Positions 1-8,947 of a stretch of 64,000 bases of DNA are shown here, piece after piece. Position 1 is the stretch's first letter. Every line of letters starts with the position of its first letter. The DNA is from QHXM01 sp032160705. Lineage in GTDB: Bacteria > Acidobacteriota > Blastocatellia > Pyrinomonadales > Pyrinomonadaceae. The stretch lies in NCBI GenBank assembly GCA_032160705.1, contig JAVHVE010000024.1, forward strand, positions 26,040-90,039, given 5' to 3'. The notes under the pieces are model-generated. The model searched no databases. It was not told the DNA's origin and saw only the letters and a list, made by a program, of their open reading frames with translations. The position numbers and the translations under genes are program-made.

Positions 1-3000
1 CCGGTTGCGACCGTAAAGGTAAAGACTTTGTTTACGGGGAGCGAGTCGGCGTTAGTGCCAGTGTCGTCATTATCCACATCGTGGATCGCGTCCTTGAAAA
101 TGGTAGCCGTGCACTGCTCTCCGGCCAGGAAGTTGACGTTAGGCGTGATCGTGTAGGTATCGCCTCCAAAGAACGACCTGACGGTTGCACTGTTGTGGTT
201 ACCCGTGGAAACGCAGTTGATGTCATACCACCCGTTGTCCACAGTAACAGGCTCGGTGAAGCTAATAGATAGGGTGGCATCGCGGGGTGCGGACGAAGCC
301 CCGTTTCTCGGGTCAGTGGCAAACACCGACGGCCCGATCTCAACGATAGGCGCTGTCTGCCGCGGCGCTGGTGTGCCCGTGACGAAGTCTGCGAGATTAT
401 TGTCAGTGTCTCTAGCTCCGCCGTCCTTGCGGAAATCGGCGGTCGAACTATTGAGCAGCGGAGCGGTTGAACCCTCGGAGCAATTAGCGCTGCCGTAACC
501 CACAAAATCAACAATTCCGGGGTCGCCAAGAGGGCAGATGCCCAACAGCGCATCGAAGTTGCTGACGAGCGCAATCTTGCCACTACCTTGGGCCATGTTT
601 ATATCGCCGGAGACGTTAGCAGGCGGCAGAGGGGTTCCGATTGCATTATTATTCGTCGCCAAACCGATTAAATAATACTGGCCGGGAGCAATTGTCCCAC
701 CGAGTGGTTGCACCTGCCAGGTATCTCCAGTGGCAGAACCATATTGCAGAGACCAGCCTGTCAAGTCGAACGGTGTCGTGTGCGGATTGTAAAGTTCGAC
801 ATAATCATGATTGTAGGTAGCTCCGCTGTTGCCGCCACCGCCGTATAGCTGACTGATCGTGATGTGATCGGGGATTAGCGGCAGAACCTTTACCGAAATG
901 GTCGTGCCAGCCACGCGGCCTTGTAAATCCATAATTGTAACGGGCAACGATTTCACGCCCGGTGCGTTATTCGCCGGGACCGTAGCATTAAAAGTGAACG
1001 TGCTTCCGCTGCCGTTAAACGGTTGGTTGACTGATCCACCAATAGCTGAAAGATCGGCTGTTACGGAAATGCCCGTACTAGTCGGGTCTTGAGCAGGGGC
1101 CGCGTAGACGGTCAGAAGGGTTGATGCTCCAACCACCACCGATCTGGGATTCGCCGAACCGATGCCCGAAAGACCTGGGCACACGTTAGTGGGTGATGAG
1201 CTGTTACGCGGATTTGGGCCGCCCAAAACGAAATCATGCGCGTTATCATTACTGTCAAAACAGCCATCGTTCAGTCTGAAAGCCGCCGAAGTGTTGGAAA
1301 GCGTCGGCACCGGTCCTGAGCCTTCAAAACAATTCGCAGTATTATCAGTAGTATTACCATAGCCCAAGAAATCAACAATGCCGGAGACGCTAGGGCATGT
1401 CCCAGTCAGTGTTGTCGTGTTGCTTACCAACGCTACTTTCCCGGAGGTTGAACTCACGGTAATCGTCCCAATCGCATCGGGCGTTGGGAGATTTTCCGTT
1501 CCTCCAGCCCCCTGAGATTCCTGAATCAGGTAATACTGACCCGGCTGAAGTATGAAGTTCGTAAGCGGAGTTACGCTCCAGGTCGAGCCTGCGGTCGCGA
1601 GCGCTTGTACCGACCAGCCACTTAAATCGACGGGTGCAGAACTGTGGTTAATGATTTCTATGTAATCATTCTTAAGAGTAGAACCGGTGTTACCACCTCC
1701 GCCGTACACCTGACTGATAACGACGGCGGCTGGAGTCGGCGGTGGGTTGACGGTTACTACGACAGTGCAAGTAGCAGTCTGCGGCGTTGGTGAATCGTTG
1801 TTTGAGTATCGAATGACGACGTTATAGGTTCCCGGCGCGGTTGTGTTGGCCACATTGAGAGTTGCCGTCGCTGCTGTGTTGTTACTGGCCGCCGCGGTGA
1901 AATTGTCGAGCGTGATTCCCGCCACGGGAGCGCTCGTAATAGTCGCGCTGGTTACTATCCCGTCAGGGTCGGTCGCACTCACGCCTTCAGACGTAGCCGT
2001 GCCCTCCGTAGTAGTAAGCGGTGTCGGACAATTCGAGTTGATTGGCTGATTGGGTGGGTTGACGGTTACTACGACGGTGCAAGTAGCAGTCTGCGGCGTT
2101 GGTGAATCGTTGTTTGAGTATCGAATGACGACGTTATAAGTTCCCGGGGCGGTAGTATTCGCCACATTTAACGTTGCGTTGGCTGTTCCACCCGTAGAAG
2201 CTGCGGGAGTGAAACCGTTGAGAGTAATGCCTGCAACGGAAGCGCTCGTAATAGTCGCGTTCGTGACTGTGCCGTCGGGATCGGTCGCACTTACGCCCGC
2301 TGATGTTGCGATTCCTTGGGTTGTGTTTAGTGCAGTGGGGCAATTCGGAACGATCACTTGATTTACCGGACCGCATGGATGTGTAGCTGAGGCCGTGTTG
2401 CGCGGATTTGGCGCTCCGGGAGAGACTGGATCGGGTGCAATTGCCGAAAAATCCGCTGAATTGTTATCGGTATCACCGCAACCCGCGTTATCACGAAGGG
2501 CGGCGGTTGTATTGCTCAGTGTGGGTGCCGGAGCGCCCTCGAAGAAATTTGCGTTACCATAACCAACCAGGTCGACGATCTGGGCTAGTTGTGCTGCTGA
2601 ACAAGGTGTTGAGCTGCCATTACATGCAAGCGTCGTTGTAGTGGCCACGACTACCTTGCCGGCTGTGCCGCTCATATTAATGCCGGTGGAACCAGTGGTA
2701 TCAGCCGTAGGTAGAGGAGCCCCCACCGCCGAGTTCGGCCCTAATTTAACTAGATAATACTGGCCCGGCGCAATTGATCCGCTTATTGGCGTTGTAGCAA
2801 AGTTGCCAGTGCCGGTAGCGCTGGCGTATCCAACCGACCATCCGCTCAATGAAACCGTCGAGTTCCCACGGTTAAAGAGTTCGACGAAATCGTTTTGGTA
2901 CTGTGCACCTGTATTGCCGCCCCCGCCGTAGACCTGACTAATGACTACTGAGGTCGATACCGCTTCCACGCGCGGCACTAAGTACATTTGGTAGAGAAAA

Positions 3001-3077
3001 GCAGAAAGTGCAAATAACGTGGTTATGAAGATCGTAAGCAGACGAGTCCGCGAAGTGAAGCGGGGGGTGTTAGGCAT
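1..3077 (-). CDS. Secreted multi-domain lamin-tail protein, 3' end outside window
   Basis: The minus-strand frame is open from the ATG at 3077-3075 to the window edge (about 1025 residues, no stop), preceded by an AAGGA ribosome site. The N-terminus is basic then hydrophobic (about residues 12-30), consistent with export. Three lamin-tail domains open with ISQVYGGGGN or ISQLYGGGGN (about residues 40, 450 and 740), each followed by a surface-type VELFN/IEI strand. Residues 237-444 hold two tandem Ig/cadherin-like modules that are close copies (SNCPTPL..., SATDPDG..., VVIRYSNNDSPTPQTATC). A Big_5-like domain (ISFTEPVTVDNGW) begins near residue 915. Lamin-tail proteins are often extracellular, sometimes with a C-terminal nuclease. 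Whether this one has an enzyme domain is unknown because the C-terminus is missing. Confidence 0.88.
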   Translation of the reverse strand, partial: MPNTPRFTSRTRLLTIFITTLFALSAFLYQMYLVPRVEAVSTSVVISQVYGGGGNTGAQYQNDFVELFNRGNSTVSLSGWSVGYASATGTGNFATTPISGSIAPGQYYLVKLGPNSAVGAPLPTADTTGSTGINMSGTAGKVVVATTTTLACNGSSTPCSAAQLAQIVDLVGYGNANFFEGAPAPTLSNTTAALRDNAGCGDTDNNSADFSAIAPDPVSPGAPNPRNTASATHPCGPVNQVIVPNCPTALNTTQGIATSAGVSATDPDGTVTNATITSASVAGITLNGFTPAASTGGTANATLNVANTTAPGTYNVVIRYSNNDSPTPQTATCTVVVTVNPPNQPINSNCPTPLTTTEGTATSEGVSATDPDGIVTSATITSAPVAGITLDNFTAAASNNTAATATLNVANTTAPGTYNVVIRYSNNDSPTPQTATCTVVVTVNPPPTPAAVVISQVYGGGGNTGSTLKNDYIEIINHSSAPVDLSGWSVQALATAGSTWSVTPLTNFILQPGQYYLIQESQGAGGTENLPTPDAIGTITVSSTSGKVALVSNTTTLTGTCPSVSGIVDFLGYGNTTDNTANCFEGSGPVPTLSNTSAAFRLNDGCFDSNDNAHDFVLGGPNPRNSSSPTNVCPGLSGIGSANPRSVVVGASTLLTVYAAPAQDPTSTGISVTADLSAIGGSVNQPFNGSGSTFTFNATVPANNAPGVKSLPVTIMDLQGRVAGTTISVKVLPLIPDHITISQLYGGGGNSGATYNHDYVELYNPHTTPFDLTGWSLQYGSATGDTWQVQPLGGTIAPGQYYLIGLATNNNAIGTPLPPANVSGDINMAQGSGKIALVSNFDALLGICPLGDPGIVDFVGYGSANCSEGSTAPLLNSSTADFRKDGGARDTDNNLADFVTGTPAPRQTAPIVEIGPSVFATDPRNGASSAPRDATLSISFTEPVTVDNGWYDINCVSTGNHNSATVRSFFGGDTYTITPNVNFLAGEQCTATIFKDAIHDVDNDDTGTNADSLPVNKVFTFTVAT

Positions 3078-3510
3078 AGAAAGGTCCTTTCGCAGACTTG
3101 TAGGGGTTCGCTTATAGGGTGGGCGACCAGACATAATTATCCTTTCGGGTAAGGGACACCTCTCGGGTGGTATCAACAATTAATCGGGGGTAAACAACCG
3201 CGAGACTCCCACTTTTCCGGCACACTCCAAGTTTCTGCTTGAAATCCGCTTCTCAAGAAGTGAGTGATTGTTACCGCGTGATTGGAACTTACCTGCGTAT
3301 CGTACTGATAAACCCGAGGCAGCGACATCTGCCGCAGGCTTCGAGACAGGATTACCAAATAAGATGGCGCAGTGTAAATAAAGACTGTAGGGGATGTCAA
3401 ATCAAATCCGCGTTAGAAAATATCTGATGCATTCGGTTATATATACGTTGGCTGAAACAGAGGACTGGGAGGATAAAAAAAGCTCATAACTCAAAGGATG
3501 GAGATTACAA
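3078..3510. other. Intergenic region between divergent genes
   Basis: This 433-base stretch separates the minus-strand lamin-tail gene from the plus-strand MerB-like gene. Short frames here lack a ribosome site or recognisable composition. It probably carries both promoters, but no clear consensus pair was found. Confidence 0.4.
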
Positions 3511-4203
3511 ATGTTAGATTTCGATACAGCCGTTAAGCTGCACATTTATCAGATCATTGCTGAGACGACGCATGCGCCTTCTTCAATAGAAGTAGCCCAG
3601 GCGTTGAATACTTCCACGGAGGATGTCGAAGCGGCATTTCAGAGGCTTTACCAGAAGCGATTGCTCGTTCTTGAGCCGGGCAATCGGTCAAAGATTCGGA
3701 TGGCTCCGCCTTTCTCCGGTATCGAGACCCCGTTTCTGGTCGAAGTGGAAGGAAAATCTTATTACGCCAACTGCGCCTGGGACGCGCTCGGAATCCCGGC
3801 GGCGCTTCATCAAGATGGCGACGTGACAGCGTCGGACGCTTTTACAGGTGAAGCAATGTCTCTTCAGGTGAGAGACGGGAATCCCGTCCCGGAGGAATGT
3901 GTCATACATTTCGCCGTGCCTGCGGCGCGCTGGTGGGACGACATCATTTACACTTGAGAGACGATGCTGCTCTTCCGGTCGGAAGAACACGTCAATCGCT
4001 GGTGTGAAACGAGAGACATTCCCCGCCGCCCTCTCGTTTCTCTGGAACAACTGTGGCAGTTGTCGCTTGAGTGGTACGCCAATCGCCTCACTATCGAATC
4101 ACGCCGACCTGATGCCGACGAGATGGTAGAGATTTTCGCAAGCGTCGGGCTTGACGATCCATTCTGGGACCCGAAGTCTGATGAATGGAAGAAGGCAGAA
4201 TAG
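3511..4203 (+). CDS. MerB-family alkylmercury lyase-like selenoprotein (in-frame UGA)
   Basis: Read through the TGA at 3955-3957, this is a 230-residue protein of the organomercurial lyase family, which breaks carbon-mercury bonds in the cytosol. Residues 1-65 form a winged-helix-like domain. The motif ANCAWDAL (about residues 87-94) holds the Cys and Asp equivalent to MerB C96 and D99. DDIIYT then the TGA (residue 149) then ETMLLFRSEEH matches the family pattern that normally has Cys at the third catalytic position (C159). The frame after TGA continues the family fold for 81 residues (VSLEQLWQLSLEWY) and ends at TAG 4201-4203. A SECIS-like hairpin follows the TGA at the usual distance. Calling two genes would leave both halves without a full active site. 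No mercury-resistance genes adjoin it, so the substrate may not be mercury. The Sec reading is inferred. Confidence 0.85.
3971..3986 (+). promoter_or_regulatory. Bacterial SECIS element
   Basis: TCTTCC (3971-3976) pairs perfectly with GGAAGA (3981-3986), leaving the four-base loop GGTC. The loop starts 19 nt after the TGA at 3955-3957. E. coli fdhF has the same GGUC apical loop at about the same distance, which is what SelB recognises. The element lies inside the coding frame, as bacterial SECIS elements do. Confidence 0.8.
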
Positions 4204-4235
4204 TCATATTTTCAGTTGAGTAAAGGGTAAGTTGA

Positions 4236-4281
4236 AGTTCACCGCAGAGACGCAGAGAGCGCAGAGGGGACGCAGAGAAAT
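4236..4281 (+). repeat. Short-word repeat (GCAGAGAC type)
   Basis: The words GCAGAGAC and GCAGAG recur four times between 4243 and 4277. This is a low-complexity intergenic repeat of the same general style as the other word-built repeats in the window, here without a visible inverted partner. Confidence 0.5.
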
Positions 4282-4421
4282 TGAAATTTATCTGGCGGGC
4301 ATTCCCGTTTTATCCAGAGCCTGGCCGGTTTGGTTGCTATCAGGTGGGTGTACGATTAGTCTGGGAGCAGAGTTCGATTTACAATCAAGGCAGGGAACGC
4401 TTACTTTAACGGAGAATACTC

Positions 4422-5036
4422 GTGAAAAGATTTCATTTGATCGGTTACCCATTGCTTTTAATCTGCATTGCAATGGCAGGATTTTCAGCCTGCTCATCTG
4501 CTTCCAATACAACGTCGGATGCAAAACCGGAAGCTGTGCCGACCCAGACGCCCACCTCAACAACGGGAACATCGCCCGTAGCAGCACCGGCATCGGGAGG
4601 AGCTGCAACCCCGGAAGCTGCTTCAACGCCGGGAGCAACGACCGATGAGGTCAAAGTCTATCTGGTGGCCGTCAACGATAAAGGGAAAAAAGGTAAGAAG
4701 ATCGGCTGTGACGATAGTCTCATTCCAATCACACGGAAAATCAAGCCTACCGAAGCACCATTGAAGGCGGCGATTGAGGAACTACTGGCCGTTCCCCATG
4801 AATACAGCAAGGAGTTGGGAAATTACTGGTGGGGGAAGAATCTCAAACTGAAGAGCGTTTCGATCACCGATGGCGTTGCGACCATACATATTTTGGGAGA
4901 AGGCCCGTCTGTCGCCGGAATCTGCGACGAGCCCCGCATCACCGAGCAGATTGAAGAGACGGCGAAGCAATTCCCGACCGTGAAAAGTGTGAAGGTCTTC
5001 GTCAACGACCAAACGTTGAAAGAGGCGATTCGCTAG
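4422..5036 (+). CDS. GerMN-domain lipoprotein
   Basis: A 204-residue protein starting at GTG 4422 behind GGAG. The N-terminus has a basic start, a hydrophobic core and a lipobox ending in GFSAC (Cys about residue 24), so it should be lipidated and anchored in the membrane. A Thr/Pro/Ala-rich linker (about residues 28-75) leads to a GerMN-like domain (VKVYLVAVNDKGK, then LKAAIEELLAVP, then SVSITDGVATIHI). GerMN domains occur in spore germination proteins but are widespread in non-spore-formers as envelope lipoproteins of unknown role. It stands alone, downstream of the MerB-like gene and a repeat. Confidence 0.82.
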   Translation: MKRFHLIGYPLLLICIAMAGFSACSSASNTTSDAKPEAVPTQTPTSTTGTSPVAAPASGGAATPEAASTPGATTDEVKVYLVAVNDKGKKGKKIGCDDSLIPITRKIKPTEAPLKAAIEELLAVPHEYSKELGNYWWGKNLKLKSVSITDGVATIHILGEGPSVAGICDEPRITEQIEETAKQFPTVKSVKVFVNDQTLKEAIR

Positions 5037-5078
5037 GACTCGTCCTGAGTTCGAGATAAAGAAGGCAGGATGAGTCGG

Positions 5079-5204
5079 AATGTTTTAGCTCCGCCAGGAG
5101 CGAGATTTTTATAGCGCACGGGTTGTTAAGGCATTATGTAGCTCCGTCAGGAGCGGAATGTTCCGACGACATTCCGCTCCTGACGGAGCTTAAATAACAC
5201 TTTC
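5079..5204. repeat. Triple repeat with a long perfect hairpin (TAGCTCCGTCAGGAGC type)
   Basis: The word TAGCTCCGYCAGGAGCG occurs at about 5087 and 5140, and its inverse at about 5172-5193. The second and third copies form a nearly perfect stem of about 20 pairs around a short loop. It lies between convergent genes, so it may also end transcription. Similar words are known as dispersed intergenic repeats in several phyla. Confidence 0.75.
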
Positions 5205-5229
5205 TCCATGCGTCGAACTCACGCTCAAA

Positions 5230-5967
5230 CTATTTATCTATCGCGTCCTTCACCGTCGGCCACATCATCTTCGCCCAGTATTCATATCCTTCATCGCTCG
5301 GATGAAAACCGTCTTCGGAAAAGAATTCTGGATGCGTTGGGATGACCCTGTGTGTCTCCGAATAGACATCAACGATGAGCAGATTGTATCGCCCGGCTAT
5401 CTCATTCACTTTTTCGTTGAAGAGCTGAACGTTGCGGCGCGTGCTGTCGCGTGCGTACAGGGGAACGACCGGAGCAAATGAGATGTCCGGGACGTTCGTG
5501 ACGACGATTGTTGCTTTCGTCTCCTCCCTGAGCTGTTTGATAATCTCTTCGTAGTTGCGCGCAAATTGCGCGACGCTCATCCCATGTCCGATGTCGTTAA
5601 TTCCAATGCCGAGCGTGACGAGCGTCGGGCGCGTGGCGAGAGCAGTCCTGACCTGTTCACGCAACACGTCTTCGGTCGTCGAGCCGCTTCTGCACAGGTT
5701 GGTCAAACGCGCGTCCCCGTGCTCTCTCTTGATTCTCTCGAAGAGGCGCGCCACGTAGCCTCCGCCCTCTTTCGCTCCGACTCCGACGCCCGTCGAATCT
5801 CCGAGCGCTGTGTAAACTATCGGCACACTCTGTTCCTCTCTCATGCTGTTCGCCTTGTTCTCTTTTTGTGCTGAGTCTAATTGCGCGCAGGCTGCGCCGG
5901 AGGCCAGAAAAAACAGGAGCGCGAACATGCACCAGCCGCCCCTGAATCTTTTACTTCTCAATTTCAC
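5230..5967 (-). CDS. SGNH/GDSL-family hydrolase, secreted
   Basis: This 245-residue protein has an N-terminal signal (basic start, then FALLFFLASGAACA). SGNH blocks are in order: ALGDSTGVG (nucleophile Ser of block I, about residue 58), the Gly block near RSGSTTEDV, GIGINDIG (Asn of block III), and DGFHPSDEGY (Asp and His of block V). The family cleaves esters, often acyl chains on lipids or sugars; the substrate here is unknown. It is followed after 17 nt by the helicase gene on the same strand, though their functions look unrelated. Confidence 0.85.
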   Translation of the reverse strand: MKLRSKRFRGGWCMFALLFFLASGAACAQLDSAQKENKANSMREEQSVPIVYTALGDSTGVGVGAKEGGGYVARLFERIKREHGDARLTNLCRSGSTTEDVLREQVRTALATRPTLVTLGIGINDIGHGMSVAQFARNYEEIIKQLREETKATIVVTNVPDISFAPVVPLYARDSTRRNVQLFNEKVNEIAGRYNLLIVDVYSETHRVIPTHPEFFSEDGFHPSDEGYEYWAKMMWPTVKDAIDK

Positions 5968-5984
5968 TTGTCTCCCCTCGTGCT

Positions 5985-7950
5985 CTACCTGACAGGCTCG
6001 CGCAGGATAACTTCAGCGGCCTGCGCTGCCACACGTGCGGCTGCCGTGTGTGCGCGCCTGAGTCCGGCCACCTGCAAGAGCGATTCACCCGTGCGCGAAA
6101 GCATCCGCACGAGGTCGCCCTCTTCGGCTCGCGTTTCCCGCACGAGGTCAGCCCACTCTACACCGGCAGCCCAGCGCGCGGCTGTCGCTGCCGCCGAAAA
6201 GTTGATCTCCGGCGCAGGGTCTAATCCTTGCTTCCATTCTTCGGTCGCAACTTTATAGGCGACTTCTTCAAACCGCGCAAGCGTGCCGACGAGCGCATCA
6301 TCCAACTCAAGCTCTCCGTAATCACGATCCGCGTCAGCCGCCAGAGCCGCCATCAATCCGGCGGCGCGCTGCGGATCAAGCGCGGCGAAAAGCCCCTTGT
6401 CCAGCGCCTCGCCAACGAGCAGCGGACGGTCAACATGCAGGTCGGCGAGCCAGCGCCCGCGCTCCGTCACGCGCTCCTGATTGAAATCGAGATAGCCGAA
6501 AGAGGCGAGCACCCGCGCTCGCCGCTCGAACGGCTCCCAGACTTCCGCCCTGATACTTTGAATGCGCCGGTAGCTCCGTTCAACCGCCTCCGCGTCTTCC
6601 AGCACAGCCCAGAGAGCTTCGGCGCAAGCGCTTCTTTCATCTTCGCTCAAATGGCCGGGTGCTATCCCGTCAATCATATCGTTGATGATTCGGACGGCAT
6701 CATCCTCGCCCGCACGCGCCTCGCTCAACTTTGGCTCATGCAGGGCAAGCTCAGCGCCCTTCGTCCTGACCTCATCGAAAGACGCTTCGATTCTGTCTTC
6801 CGTGAGCGGGTAGATGGGTGTATAGACGCGGCCAACCCGTTCGAGCGCGAGATTCGCCCCACGCCCATCCTCGCGCATGCCGATCAAATTTCCGCCGCGC
6901 CGCCGCATCACGAGCAGAAGCCTTCGCCCGTTGCGCCCCACGCCGACAATGCGTCCCGGTACGACCACCTCGTCCAACCAGCGGAAGAACATCTCGGCGC
7001 GCGTTTGCGGCAGAGTCTCAAGCAGACGCTGGCGCGCGCTCGCCAAACGCTCAAGCCCGCGCGCCACGCTCGTCGGCAAATTGCATCCGGCCTCGTCCAG
7101 CTTCTTTCTGATGCGCCGCTCAGCTTCCATCAACTCGCGCTCCTGGCGCGTGAGGCGACGAGCCGTTTCCCTGTGCGCGAAACTTCTTTCGGCGATCTCG
7201 CGCACCTGAGCGAAACTTTCGTAAGCGTCGAGCAGGTTGAGCAGGGTCGAGTAGGTCGCGCGGAACTGGCTAACAAGTGGGTCGGGCGGCGCGGTCAGCA
7301 GGATTGCGATGCGCTCAGGGTCTTGATGAAGTCCTGGCGCGGCGACGACGAAGCCGACGTTATCGCGGCTGCGACGCCCGGCGCGTCCCGTCATCTGTTG
7401 CAGCTCGGAAGCGGAAAGCGTTCGCCAACCGCTCGACGACCGCGTATCAACGTTCGAGATGACGACCGTGCGCGCCGGAAAATCCACGCCCGCCGCAACG
7501 GTCGCCGTCGCAAAAATTGCGTCGAGCAGTCCGGCGGACATCAGACGTTCGATGAGGAGTTTCCAGGCGGGAATGTGCCCGGCGTGATGCGCCGCGACGC
7601 CGCCTTTGATGATCGTCTCCCAGTGGCGATGCTTGCGCACCTCAGGGTGCTCTTCAACAAATGTGCGCATGATCGTGCGCCTGGCCTCGCGCCGTTCATT
7701 GTCGTGGTCGCGGCGCGCGAGCGCGGCTTCCGACGCTGCCTCATCGCAACGACGGCGCGTCGGCAGAAAGACGATTGCCGGAAGCAAATCATAAGACTTC
7801 AACGCCGCCAGAAGCTGCGCGGGCGGCATCTCCGGCATGCTCAGTTTCAACGCCTGCCGCCTCCTCTTCTCGATCTCCAGTCGCCACGCTGCGAGCGCTC
7901 CTGACGTTGCTTCTGCTGCTGCTCGCCCAGGCGCGCAATTTCGGGATGCA
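5985..7950 (-). CDS. Ski2-like DEAD/DEAH helicase, C-terminal part after a frameshift
   Basis: This frame continues the helicase begun at 8755. It holds the second RecA domain: IVFLPTRRRCD, HHAGHIP, the ATATVAAGVDFPA block and the QMTGRAGRR arginine-finger block. A long C-terminal region resembles the DSHCT-type helical domain of Ski2/Mtr4-like RNA helicases. The frame stays open upstream to about 8081, but upstream of about 7900 its translation loses family character, so it is not an independent start. The intact family protein would be near 900 residues. The boundary given is approximate. Confidence 0.72.
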
Positions 7951-8755
7951 GATTTCCCGCGCTTGAGAGCAAAGGTATCAATTGCCCGTCCGGGTAGAGG
8001 AACGCTGCGCGCAGAGGAACGGGGCGCGCCCCCGGACGCTCGACCACGCCGCAACGCACGCCGCGCACTTCCCCTATCCACGCGGCGAATTCTTCGGCGT
8101 TGCCAATTGTCGCCGACAACAGCAAGAGCCTGACGCGAGGCGGCGACAGGATGATCGCTTCCTCCCAGACGTGTCCTCTCTCCTCGTCCGCCAGATAGTG
8201 AGCCTCGTCCAGGACGACTAAGTCTGCGCGGATGTTCGTGCCGCTGCGTAGAGAATCGAATAACTGGTTGCGATAGATTTCGGTTGTGCCGACAATCAAA
8301 GGGGCGTCCCCGTTCTCTTTCCTGTCCCCCGTTAAAATGCCGACGGCATCCACGCCGAACTCATCTCTGAACTCCTGATACTTGGAATTCGTCAGCGCCT
8401 TGAGCGGGCTGGTGTACCAGGCGCGTTTGCCTGCGGCGAGCAGGCGGCGAATCTCCTCGCGCGCAATCCAGGTCTTGCCGCTTCCCGTCGGCGCAGTCAC
8501 CAGCACGTCTTCGTGTTCGAGCGCACTGAGTGCTTCCGTTTGAAACGGATCGGGCTTGAATGGAGCGGGCGCGGGCGTGCCGATACCTTCGAGCAAGCGG
8601 CGCACCTCGCGCGTCGGCACATCGGCACGAAGCGGCTGGCGAGGCGGTGATGAATCTTCTCGTGAGCCCGAACGACCCGGCTTCCCATCCCGCTCGCGCC
8701 CACCCTCTTTCGCGCCGTGTCTTTTGCGGCGGTCGTTAACACGTTGGCGTGGCAT
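7847..8755 (-). CDS. Ski2-like DEAD/DEAH helicase, N-terminal part
   Basis: A 302-residue frame starting at ATG 8755. After a basic, low-complexity N-terminus it has the Q-like motif FQTEALSAL, Walker A VTAPTGSGKTW (about residue 87), LTGD, VLDEAHYLAD (DEAH-type Walker B) and LLLSATIGN (motif III). It then stops 235 bases into the other frame. The switch point lies between about 7870 and 7930, near a CAG-rich run. This is either a one-base assembly error, a real disabling mutation, or less likely programmed frameshifting. Confidence 0.75.
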   Translation of the reverse strand: MPRQRVNDRRKRHGAKEGGRERDGKPGRSGSREDSSPPRQPLRADVPTREVRRLLEGIGTPAPAPFKPDPFQTEALSALEHEDVLVTAPTGSGKTWIAREEIRRLLAAGKRAWYTSPLKALTNSKYQEFRDEFGVDAVGILTGDRKENGDAPLIVGTTEIYRNQLFDSLRSGTNIRADLVVLDEAHYLADEERGHVWEEAIILSPPRVRLLLLSATIGNAEEFAAWIGEVRGVRCGVVERPGARPVPLRAAFLYPDGQLIPLLSSAGNLHPEIARLGEQQQKQRQERSQRGDWRSRRGGGRR

Positions 8756-8770
8756 AACGTCATTGTAACC

Positions 8771-8843
8771 CAGATGCTAGATGCTAGATGTCAGATGTTA
8801 GTGAAAAACAAGAAAACCAGCATCTGACATCTGGCATCTAGCT
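8771..8843. repeat. Heptamer-built hairpin (AGATGCT type)
   Basis: The left arm is a run of seven-base words (AGATGCT, AGATGTC, AGATGTT) and the right arm is its inverse (CATCTGA, CATCTGG, CATCTAG). Together they form an imperfect stem of about 25 pairs between divergent genes. Confidence 0.75.
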
Positions 8844-8947
8844 TGTCGGAGTGGTAACTTTATAGGCGGCGCTCACAACGATTGGCGGGCAGAAAGCGTC
8901 TAAGAATGGTCGCCCGCTCCTCTGGTTGGAAGGTGCGCGCGAAGTGA

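Noticed and set aside
1659..1675. An 11-base match (ATGTAATCATT) to the start of the mini-unit spacer, with further matching bases after a gap
   Set aside because: It lies inside the lamin-tail coding region, needs a gap, and such a match is not very unlikely in 64 kb. It is not a promoter.
3958..4203. A separate gene starting at ATG 3964, with the TGA at 3955 as an ordinary stop
   Set aside because: The two frames are in phase, together complete one MerB-like fold, and a SECIS-like hairpin follows the TGA. The second part has no ribosome site of its own.
6228..7904. A 558-residue plus-strand frame
   Set aside because: It is the antisense shadow of the helicase gene in GC-rich DNA; the helicase motifs are all on the minus strand.
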